From Adiantum capillus-veneris (Eukaryota > Streptophyta > Polypodiopsida > Polypodiales > Pteridaceae), in assembly GCA_014529385.2 (NCBI GenBank), contig CM043962.1, forward strand, positions 126,942,970-127,006,969: DNA of 64,000 nucleotides, given 5' to 3'. Below the pieces are notes generated by a model, which was not told where the DNA came from, ran no database searches, and was given only the letters and a program-made list of their open reading frames with translations. Position 1 is the stretch's first letter. Each line of letters opens with the position of its first letter. Positions 44,890 to 53,231 of this stretch are shown in pieces. A program made the position numbers and the translations under genes.

Positions 44890-46110
44890 TTGTCACCCAT
44901 CAGAGGAGGTGGTACGAGGAGCATCATCGCTCTAGAGCACCGTTGTGTCGTTCCACTCCTTCAGTGTCTCCTTCTGTTTTGGAGCACTCTTGTGCTCTAA
45001 GAGTCTGGTGTTGACTAGACGATCTACACACTCTTCTAGGCACCGACACTCTAGTGGTGGCGGAGGCGGTTGCTGTGGAGATGCCACCGTTGACGCTTCG
45101 ACACCGCCTCGTAATCGACGAGACTCCTTACCTTCCCCTTCTTTGCCTGCCCCCATACTAGCCACAACATCACCATCTACTCCAGGTTTTGTGTGGCTGT
45201 CAGGGCTGTTCCTGGCTACACACCACTCGCTACTCCTCCGGGAGTCACCCTAGTCTCGACACTCCTCGCTTCGGGGCCCAGACTCCAATTGAGACACCTG
45301 CCATCTGTACCCCCATTGATACGTCACTTGATACGCCACTTGAGACCCCTACCAAGACACCCAAGTTCACACATCACAGGTGAGAGGGCTTACCATACTC
45401 GCTCAACATCAGCGGCGGCATCATCTTGGATGAAGACGGTAAGAAGGTGATCTCACGCATGCACGGTCTTTGCTCTCAGGTGTTTCACCACTACATACTA
45501 AACACCTAGAGTGAAGTGCCGAATGAATTATGAGTTTCCCATGTCAAGTCGAGATGAGCGCTTCAATGAAGACCTGATGAAGGTTTGAATGCGCAAATAC
45601 TACAAGCACAAGCAGTCTAAAGTACAAAAAGCATGCGTGGAATAGACCAGATTGGCTAGCCAAAGAATACTGGAAGAATGCAAAGCGAGCAGCACGTGAG
45701 AATCCTGACAAGTGGAAGCAACAAAAGGAGGCAGCCAAAGCGCGGGTAGAGGCAAGGAGCTCACACCACTTGGGGAGCAGCGGGTGGGCATCAATTGAGG
45801 CTGATTTTGTAAGTGTTTTTGCATTGCCCTTTAGGTTTGGTAGTTACGTCTATTTGTACTTTTAAATTCTAACATAATGTATTCTTTGTATGTTTTGAAT
45901 AGTGGCCGATGACAGGACGTGACCTGTACACCGTACGAGCGCGAGTACGCGAGCAAAAAAGGCTTAAACACCCTGATGGTCATTCTCAATTCTCACGGCA
46001 GCATGGTTAGTATTTCACTTTACTCTTTTATATGTTTATACTTACAGAAGGTCTTATTGTTTTTTCTATAGAATCCGACAGATATGCCGCTTGGACGCGA
46101 TGAGACGTCT
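44890..46110 (+). pseudogene. CACTA accessory protein remnant (Transposase_24-like)
   Basis: Located 3' of the TNP2 gene on the same strand, as the TNPA-like second gene of plant CACTA elements. An N-terminal Ser/Pro/Thr-rich part is followed by a basic segment near 45590-45810: MRKYYKHKQSKVQ, WLAKEYWKNAKRAARENPDK, EARSSHHLGSSGWASIEADF. A possible intron begins at GTAAGTGTT (45808) and resumes near 45903 with RDLYTVRARVREQKRLKHPD. The basic R/K-rich segment followed by an S-H-x3-S-S element resembles plant Ptta/En/Spm proteins. Stops and frame changes are present. Confidence 0.6.
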
Positions 46111-46623
46111 GATTAGATGACGTTAGTCTAGCGGTAGCCAGATAGCACTAGTTTTCTTTTGTCATAGAATGTATAATGAGATGACGTGTGTACGTCTTTT
46201 GTAACTATTGAAAAACGATGTATTTTCTCAATAATGACAATTGTGCTGTAAGTATTACATTTGCAAAGCTTAAAAATCAAGTGATTTTGCCTATGATGTG
46301 TATAATTTTGTCATTGATTTACTTTCGTCCAATTACTTTTGTTAGCTTTGTATCTTTATTCGACAAACAATACTACATGATGGAGTTAATGGTTATATTG
46401 TCTTGTGGGTGACTACTTTGGGTCTATACATTGCACTTTCTTTCAAAGGTGAATCTGTGCTTATCTTGGATTCATTTAGGTATACTTTATTCTGGAAACA
46501 TTCAATATGGTTGATGGGTGATGCCCTGCCACCCAAAAAAATTTATCCTCGAGTGTCGCTATAAGTGTCTCTATATAAGGTTATAGTTGAATTGCCCTTG
46601 TGGTGGTCGATAACTTAATATAG
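46111..46623. other. stretch between the CACTA remnant and element V
   Basis: AT-rich, no recognised gene. The CACTA right end should lie here. TAGTG occurs at 46621-46625 but overlaps the first two bases of the element V LTR, so it cannot be assigned. Confidence 0.35.
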
Positions 46624-46781
46624 TGACGGGAGCAAAGAGACACCCGAACCCTGACGGCCTCTAAAATTCCATGGGCCGATGGCACGCCTTGAGCCGGTCA
46701 CGATAAAGCGAACAGGGGGCACCACCTAGCTTTGAGTGGCTAGGACGCAGACCACAGTGATGTGGACACCGGAAACTCACC

Positions 46782-46790
<9 letters not shown>

Positions 46791-46859
<69 letters not shown>
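46791..46859 (+). repeat. (AC)n microsatellite in LTR of element V
   Basis: About 34 AC units beginning in a CCACCCACCC run. Confidence 0.97.
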
Positions 46860-46863
<4 letters not shown>

Positions 46864-47076
46864 ATGAAAACCCTCGGGGGGGTGTGAGGGAGAATTATTT
46901 CTGCAGTATTTACAATGACCTTCCTTCCGGCGAGGCGGCGCACCGTGGTGATAGAGAGGCAGGGAGAAGAGATGGTGAAACTACTTGGTGCGTTCTCTAA
47001 AGACGACTCGATGATTGTGAAACTTGCTACCAAGAATGTGTATGTGTGTGTGCATCGACCATTGGAGTCAAGAGTA

Positions 47077-47170
47077 GATGAGACATCCATGTGTCGCATT
47101 ACATATGGGAAAACCTCCTCCATTGTCAGGATTACAAAGGGTCTAGGCAGGAGATAGGAGCGAAACGTGG
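47077..47170 (-). repeat. fragment of pol RNase H inside the LTR of element V
   Basis: 47081-47163 is almost identical to 51183-51265 in the pol gene of the same element and in the same orientation. It still reads TFRSYLLPRPFVILTMEEVF and YVMRHMDVSS. The flanks on both sides do not match pol. Confidence 0.85.
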
Positions 47171-47293
47171 ACGTAGCTCCCTTCACATGGTGCAATTCCC
47201 AAAGCAAACCATCACACAAGTCCCCCTCCCCGTGATGCCAATAGTGTCAATTCTTCCCACTAAAACTCTACCAAGTGCTGACCTCTCATGAAT

Positions 47294-47295
<2 letters not shown>

Positions 47296-47328
<33 letters not shown>
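47296..47328 (+). repeat. C33 homopolymer
   Basis: 33 consecutive C in the LTR of element V, preceded by AATTG. Confidence 0.85.
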
Positions 47329-47331
<3 letters not shown>

Positions 47332-47373
47332 AGTGACCTCTTAGTGCCCTTTTATTGGTGTTGTCTGCTTGGA

Positions 47374-47436
47374 TTAGGGTAATCTCGGTTTGATTAGGGT
47401 AAGCTAATCGGTTTGATTAGGGTAAGCTAATCGGCG
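47374..47436 (+). repeat. 23-bp short tandem repeat with TTAGGG
   Basis: GATTAGGGTAAGCTAATCG in two exact copies and one degenerate copy. TTAGGG occurs once per unit and not in a head-to-tail telomeric run. Confidence 0.8.
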
Positions 47437-48034
47437 AGACAAAGCAAGGCGGTGGGCCTGGTGTGGTTGACCTTTGCTTTGTCTTGGGAGTTATTAAAAA
47501 TGAAAACCTCTAGGTGCGCCTTTGTGACCATCACCTAGAGAGATGGAATTTACAAATTGAGAATTTTACAAGGCTTGGGTGAAAACTGCAAAAATGATGA
47601 TGATAACCTACGGTTTACTGAAAATGGTGTCGTGGTTGCGTGATGCCGATGAATGGTGGCTTGCCGGTACATCGGTGTAGCGCGTACGTCTTTTCGGGGT
47701 CGGCCGGGGCATGCCTTCGATGCCTTTGTTCTTTTGTTGTCGGCGGTGCGTGCTTCGGGCTTCTCCTTCTTTTGTTGATGTCGATGGCGTAGAATTCTTT
47801 CAGTTTTTTTGTATTTTATGTGTGGTGCATATATGCGTGTGTGTATATGGGTGTGTGAGTGTATTTAGGCGTTTATATGTATGAGTGCGTACTCGTGAGT
47901 GTGTGTGTATATGTGTGAGTCACGCTAATATGCGTGGGAACGGGTGGTTTATGGATTATGTATATATATATATACATATATATATTTTTTTGTTTCTGCT
48001 GATTGGCGGCCTGCAGCAGGCTACGCGAGGATTA

Positions 48035-48054
48035 GGGGGGGGGGGGGGGGGGGG
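48035..48054 (+). repeat. G20 homopolymer
   Basis: 20 consecutive G. Further G runs in this LTR are at 48534-48551, 48828-48850 and 49148-49166. Confidence 0.85.
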
Positions 48055-48274
48055 ATGGTGTGAGAGAGAGGGTGTGTGTGTGTGTGTGTGGTGTGTTTTA
48101 TAGAGAGAGAGTGTGTCGATTTTACTGCGCTGCGCCTGTACAGGCTGAAGAGCGAGAGGAAGAGAGAGAATAGCGGGCTGCAGGCTCTCTATGCAGAGCG
48201 CAAGAGAGAGAGGGAGATTTTGTGAGGTGGTGAGGGAGGGAGAGGATGAGGGTGTGGAGAGTGGGTGTGTGTGG

Positions 48275-48278
<4 letters not shown>

Positions 48279-48371
<93 letters not shown>
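48279..48371 (+). repeat. (GA)n microsatellite in LTR of element V
   Basis: About 46 GA units, embedded in a longer GA-rich, GGGA-rich region (48055-48960). Confidence 0.97.
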
Positions 48372-48372
<1 letters not shown>

Positions 48373-48533
48373 AACGGTGGGGTGTGTGGCTGTAGACGAA
48401 CACGATGAGAGAGGGAGAGGGTGATGAGGGAGGGAGAGGATGGTATGTGTGCTTCCAAGCGCCCGCGAGGGCCGGGGGTAGGTGTGTGGGCGTGAGAGGG
48501 AGAAGGCGGGGCCGCTTGCTGCCGAAATTTGAA

Positions 48534-48551
48534 GGGGGGGGGGGGGGGGGG
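48534..48551 (+). repeat. G18 homopolymer
   Basis: 18 consecutive G after TTTGAA. Confidence 0.85.
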
Positions 48552-48827
48552 AACAAGAGGGAGGGAGAGGATGACTTAAGAGAATAGGGGGGGGGTCCCA
48601 CCATGGGAGTAAGAGAGAGGGAGAGCAAGGGGTGAGGAGGGAGGGAGAGGATAAGGGAGGGAGGAGGGTAGAGAGTAGAGAGTAGGGAGAGAGAGAGAGA
48701 GGGAGAGAGAGAGAGGGCTTGCCCTAAGGCCCGCGGGGCCTTCCTAAAGGAGAGAGTGAGAGAGAGCTAGAGTTAGGGCTAGGTGAGGGGGGGGGAATAT
48801 TAGGAGGTGCTCTGCTAGGAAGAAAAC

Positions 48828-48850
48828 GGGGGGGGGGGGGGGGGGGGGGG
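48828..48850 (+). repeat. G23 homopolymer
   Basis: 23 consecutive G followed by TATAGCGGC, which also follows the GA array in the element VI LTR (56401). Confidence 0.85.
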
Positions 48851-49147
48851 TATAGCGGCCCGTCGGGGCTGGGGTGTGGACAAGAAGAGAGAGAAAGAGA
48901 GAGAAAGAGAGAGAGAATATTTGGAAGCGAGAGAGAGAGAGAGGATGTATAATATCTGTGGCAGCCCACTGGAGGATGTGACAGAGGCACCAATGCGCCT
49001 ACCGGGCTGGGCGATACAGCGCGGCAGAGTAGGAGACAGACAATATAGGTGGAGCTGGGTAGTAGGAGAGAGAGGGGTTCCTCTTCTGGCAATAATGGAG
49101 AGATGTGTGGCCAAACTGGCGGCGCCCCGCTAGTGGTTAACCTTAGA

Positions 49148-49166
49148 GGGGGGGGGGGGGGGGGGG
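49148..49166 (+). repeat. G19 homopolymer
   Basis: 19 consecutive G, about 107 bp from the LTR end. Confidence 0.85.
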
Positions 49167-49273
49167 TATGGTGAATAATAAGAGCTTCTTTTTTTTTCTT
49201 CTTCTTTTGGTAACAAGCCTTCCCTTGCTTAGGGTCTGGTTCTCACGGTCAGGGTTTTGAAAACCGACCATCA

Positions 49274-49290
49274 TTAGCCCTCCCATCTGG
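49274..49290 (-). promoter_or_regulatory. polypurine tract of element V
   Basis: On the minus strand CCAGATGGGAGGGCTAA directly precedes the TG of the LTR. Element VI has AAAAGGGGAGGGCTAA in the same place. Confidence 0.75.
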
Positions 49291-49300
49291 CTAGAGGCAT

Positions 49301-50359
49301 TCATGCTTCTAGCCCTTCCTCTGCATCTTTAGTTGTGGAGTTAGAGGGTTCTCCCTCTTCTGGAATGTCTAGCATGATCTCTGGATCAAACCTAAGAAAA
49401 TACCTTTTCAGCCTCCATCCATTGACTCTAGTCTTGTGAATTCTCCCATCTGCTTCCATCAGCTTATAGTTGTCGTTGTCATAGCGTTTCTTGACGATGA
49501 ATGGTCCTTCCCATCTGGGTTGAAATTTCTTGTCCTTCCTCGTGTCAAATCTGTTGTCGTATCTCAGCACTAACATACCTTTTTCCAGGCCCTTCTCTTT
49601 AAGCCCTTGATTGAAAGTGAGCCAACCTCGTTCTGCTTGCGCTGCATAGTGATTGATTGCTTCTTCCCTATCTAGTCGGAGCCTCTCCAGATCCAGGATG
49701 TGGTTTCGGAGATTTACAATTGGGCGTTGTATCTGGCTAGCCAAGACTCGTAAGCTGGCTATCTGTACCTCAATGGGTAGAATTGCCTCCTTCCCATAAA
49801 CTAGATGGAAAGGGGTGAAACCTAATGATGTTCGGAACATCATTCGGTAGGCCCACAGAGCTGCCATGAGATGTTTGTCCCAGTCTCCTGTGTGATTGTT
49901 CACCTGCTTTGTGATGATTTTGCAAATCATTTCGTTTACCTTCTCCACCAGACCATTGCACTGTGGATAGTATGGTGCGGAATGTCGGCGTGTGATGCCT
50001 AACTTTTTCATCAATTCTCCCAAAAGATCGCCTCTAAAACCTGGTCCTCTATCTGATATTATCTCAAGAGGAGTGCCAAAACGGCAACAGATATGCTCAA
50101 AAATGAACTTTGCTACCTCTTGGGCTGTAATGCGGGTGGTGGCTATTGCTTCTACCCATCGAGTCATGTAGTCTACACCCACTATGATGTACAGTTTACC
50201 TGATTGGGCCCTTGGTAAAGGATCGATTGCATCTATTCCCCATTTCTCAAATGGACCATATGAGATGATAGGAGTTTGTGGCTCGTAGGTTAATGTGCGA
50301 TCACTGGCCACTTGACAAGCCTTGCATGTTTTACACCAATGGTGTACATCCCTGTTCAA
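49301..50359 (-). CDS. pol: integrase of element V
   Basis: 352 open codons, the C-terminal end of Pol; the ATG is internal to the polyprotein. The zinc region ends with HHWCKTCKACQ. The catalytic core follows: WGIDAIDPL, ISDRGPGF and NGLVEKVNEM, with exactly 35 residues between the second Asp and the Glu, the canonical DD35E spacing. After that come WAYRMMFRTSLGFTPFHLVY and the C-terminal GPFIV/GPxY-type motif WEGPFIVKKRY, ending NGWRLKRYF plus an acidic tail. The stop lies about 27 bp from the PPT. The core looks catalytically complete. The upstream parts of Pol are broken. Confidence 0.9.
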   Translation of the reverse strand: MNRDVHHWCKTCKACQVASDRTLTYEPQTPIISYGPFEKWGIDAIDPLPRAQSGKLYIIVGVDYMTRWVEAIATTRITAQEVAKFIFEHICCRFGTPLEIISDRGPGFRGDLLGELMKKLGITRRHSAPYYPQCNGLVEKVNEMICKIITKQVNNHTGDWDKHLMAALWAYRMMFRTSLGFTPFHLVYGKEAILPIEVQIASLRVLASQIQRPIVNLRNHILDLERLRLDREEAINHYAAQAERGWLTFNQGLKEKGLEKGMLVLRYDNRFDTRKDKKFQPRWEGPFIVKKRYDNDNYKLMEADGRIHKTRVNGWRLKRYFLRFDPEIMLDIPEEGEPSNSTTKDAEEGLEA

Positions 50360-52189
50360 GCTAGGCTAAGAGTATCGTTCTTGTAGAATCTTCCTACTGG
50401 TGATATCTAGAGAAAAATGACCCCTGCAGACGCCATCATGGCAACTTGAAATTACCTCTGTGATCTCACTGGAGGTTGGCACCCGCCTGAGAATCTGATC
50501 CTTGCCCTTACAATACAAGTGGTCGTTTACAAGGCGGTGTCTAGTAGCCTTCCTTACCAGCCACTGCGTCCGGCCTTTGTTGTACCCTTCCGGACATTCT
50601 CCTGTATCTAGAAAGTTAATGATATCAGGAATAGCATCACTACCTTGAAAGAGGGGTAGCTTCAGTTTGATTGCTCCTACGAGAACGTCTTGTATTCTTT
50701 CTTTGGCTAGAGCATCTGCCTCTTGATTTTATGATCTGGGGACATGAAATAGTTTCACTGCTTCAAATTTCCTTAGAAGATCCTTAACTTGGCGTATTTG
50801 ACCAAGTAAAACCCGATTTTTGCAAACCCAAGTGCCAACGCAAGAATTAGGGCTGCATAGTTTGCTTCATTGTTGGAGTGGGAGTGTAATAACTGCCCGA
50901 TGGAGAATACTCTTTCTTGTTGCTCATTGAAAATGACTATGCCAGCTGTAGACTGGTCCACTGTCCTCTTGTTTGCTCCGTCAAACAATAGAGAGTGAGC
51001 TCTTTCTAGCCTAGGACTCTCTACCATTGGTGTTTCTTCCTTTGCTTCCGTGTTGACCCTCTGCTTCTTCTCATAGTGGTGATGGGTCAGAATTCTCGCT
51101 AAACTAGCCCTGGTGGAGTTTTCTACTTGCATGGTGTAGTCAAACTCTTGTCATCTAATTAGCCACTTAGAGATCCTAGATAGGACATCCATGTGTCGCA
51201 TTACATATGGGAAAACCTCGTCCATTGTTAAGATTACAAAGGGTCTAGGCAGGAGATAGAAGCGGAACTTTGTGGTAGCAAACATTAGTGCCAGAACCAT
51301 GTGTTCTACTTCGGTAAATCCCTTTTGTGACGGGGTCATGACACGACTAGAGAAGTAAATAGGACGCATGAAAGAAGTTTGGGGGTCCTTTTGCATTAGC
51401 ACGGCTCCGAGTGTATCACTTCCTACACTAGGGTTCACATAAAATGGCTCGTCCCACTTAGGGGGTGAAATGGTGGGAAGCTTAGCTAGGATTTGCTTTA
51501 CCTCGGTAAATTGCTGCTCATTTTCTTCACTCCATGAGAAGACATCCCTCTGGGTGATTTGTTGTAGAGGGAGGACCACTTGAGATAGAAAGTGAATGAA
51601 CCTGCTTAAGTATCTTACCTCCTGAAGGAAAGAAATCAACTGCTTAGCGGTGGTGGATGATGACAAAGATACCAGGGCTTGAATCTTGCTAAGGTTAGCC
51701 TCAATTCCTTTTTCTGAAATTACATGGCCAAGGAGAGCTGGCCACCGAAGGTCTGCAGCCTGGTTAAGCCATCATTGACTTTGCTTAAATGAAGGGCTCG
51801 TGAACTATAGATGCAAAAATCATCTATGAAAACCCGTATTGATGTTCCAAAGTAGGGTTGGAAAACAAAGGTCACATAGCGCTGAAATGTGGCCGAGGCG
51901 TTAGTGAGGCCAAAAGGCATCACCCTGTAAGCAAAGCATCCCCAAGGCGTGATGAAGGTTGTCTTCTTTTGATCTTCTTGTGCAATGCTAATTTGGAAGT
52001 ATCCTGAGTAGTCATCGCACACTGTGTATCATTCATGACCCGCCACTTCATTGAGAATTTCATCCTGTAATGGGAGGGGAAAGTGATCCCTCTTCATGGC
52101 TGCATTGAGAGGTTTATAGTCCACACAGACTCTCCACTTACCATTCTTTTTTGGTGTGACTACTACTGGGGAGACCCATTCTGAGTCTT
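50360..52189 (-). pseudogene. pol: reverse transcriptase and two RNase H domains of element V, broken
   Basis: Reading leftwards: RT from SEWVSPVVVTPKKNGKWRVC, YSGYFQISIAQEDQKKTTF, FGLTNASATFQRYV and the catalytic VFIDDFCIYSS. A deletion of about 40 bp near 51725 joins TFGGQ to LLGHVISEKGI in another frame. Gypsy RNase H (PKWDEPFYVNPSVGSDTLGA, YLLPRPFVILT) is followed by an archaeal-type second RNase H (LLFDGANKRTVDQSTAGIVI, SHSNNEANYAALILALALGF), the dual-RNase-H layout typical of the Tat lineage. A stop after CYTVCDD-type and several other stops are present. 52189 is the break made by element IV. Confidence 0.85.
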
Positions 52190-52814
52190 TGTTTTAGGGC
52201 TTAACTACTCCCCTGTTCATACTCACGAGCATGACACAGACAACATACTTATCATCCGATGACACGACTAACCCCTAGGTGCACGTAGGCAATCTCGTTA
52301 GCTTATCAGGCTGAGACCAATCTACACATACGCACTTTTATGATGCATCAATCACTAACCCTGGTAGAATGCAACCCACCCTATCCCTTAACTCTCACAG
52401 CACAGTTTACACGTCCAATGAACTCAGAATCGCATCAAACTTACTAGGCACCATCCTCTCACTAGGACATACTTACCTATAAGTCTAATCTCACCGGATT
52501 TGAACCCTAGCTATCTCGAATGCTGTCGTGATAGACCAACAGGTCATAATCCAAAAGTGGGCAAAACTTAATTTTATCAGTATCTATGTGTAGCTAATCT
52601 CTTTCTCATTCCATGAAGCACTTGATTATTGAAAACAGACACCGTTTGTGCTACTTACAAGCAAAACAAGCTCGAGGAAGAATCGATCACGATCAACTCG
52701 AAACGGCGAATGCGTGGCGTGGGCGCGTAGCTCTCGGAGAGACTATCGCGGTGGTGTGGTCGCGTCGTGAATCCGGTGAGGGAGAAGCGCGTAGCGAAGA
52801 GGATAAGACACTCA

Positions 52815-52905
<91 letters not shown>

Positions 52906-53180
52906 ACTCGTATGACACAGGGTTAATTCAAATGTTTTTTTAAAAATGGTTCTAAGGTGACTTTTATACTTTAGCCACCTTAGCTCAAAAAATGTACATG
53001 GGGTTCTCTTGCTCATGATTACAAAAGTGGGAATAATTCTGAGTCCTGACTAACTGACTAATATTTACATAATCCAGACGAATGGATCAAACTGATAAGA
53101 CATCTTTGACATAAAAAATGGAATTTGATATGCTTTACAAATGGGCTCATTACAACAGTTGGACCAATGGGGCTCCAACA
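52190..53180 (-). repeat. 3' LTR of element IV
   Basis: 991 bp. On the minus strand it starts TGTTGGAGCCCC and ends GCCCTAAAACA. A TATA-like GTATAAAAGT lies near 52960-52970 on the minus strand, upstream of a (CT/GA)n array. Confidence 0.85.
52815..52903. repeat. (CT)n microsatellite in LTR of element IV
   Basis: About 44 units with one CTTT interruption. On the sense (minus) strand it reads GA and lies downstream of the TATA-like box, as in the TRIM LTRs. Confidence 0.97.
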
Positions 53181-53196
53181 CTCCCCCCCTCCTAGT
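53181..53196 (-). promoter_or_regulatory. polypurine tract of element IV
   Basis: Plus-strand CTCCCCCCCTCCTAG next to the LTR; reversed it is CTAGGAGGGGGGGAG. It differs from the element II PPT by one or two bases. Confidence 0.85.
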
Positions 53197-53231
53197 TCAT
53201 GTCTACCACGACATGATCGTCTTTGTTTTTA

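Larger units (their letters stand above)
46624..49273 (-). repeat. 3' LTR of element V, swollen by simple repeats
   Basis: 2,650 bp compared with 1,582 bp for the element VI LTR. Plus-strand ends are TGACGGGAGC and CGACCATCA. The first 130 bp align well with element VI; the rest is dominated by (AC)n, a C33 run, GA arrays and four G runs of 18-23. It contains a copied piece of its own pol near 47080. The G and C run lengths should be treated with caution. Confidence 0.75.
46624..52189 (-). mobile_element. Tat-like gypsy element V (3' half; interrupted by element IV)
   Basis: Minus-strand element. Its 3' LTR (46624-49273) is followed, reading right, by the PPT, integrase, aRNase H, RNase H and reverse transcriptase. 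RT is cut at 52189, in the middle of the WVSPVVV motif, by the LTR of element IV. The remainder should lie beyond the right edge of the window. It shares LTR ends (TGACGGGAGC...CATCA) and protein family with element VI. Confidence 0.85.

Noticed and set aside
47374-47436. TTAGGG units resembling telomere repeats.
   Set aside because: TTAGGG occurs once per 23-bp unit in three units and not in tandem; it is a local short repeat.
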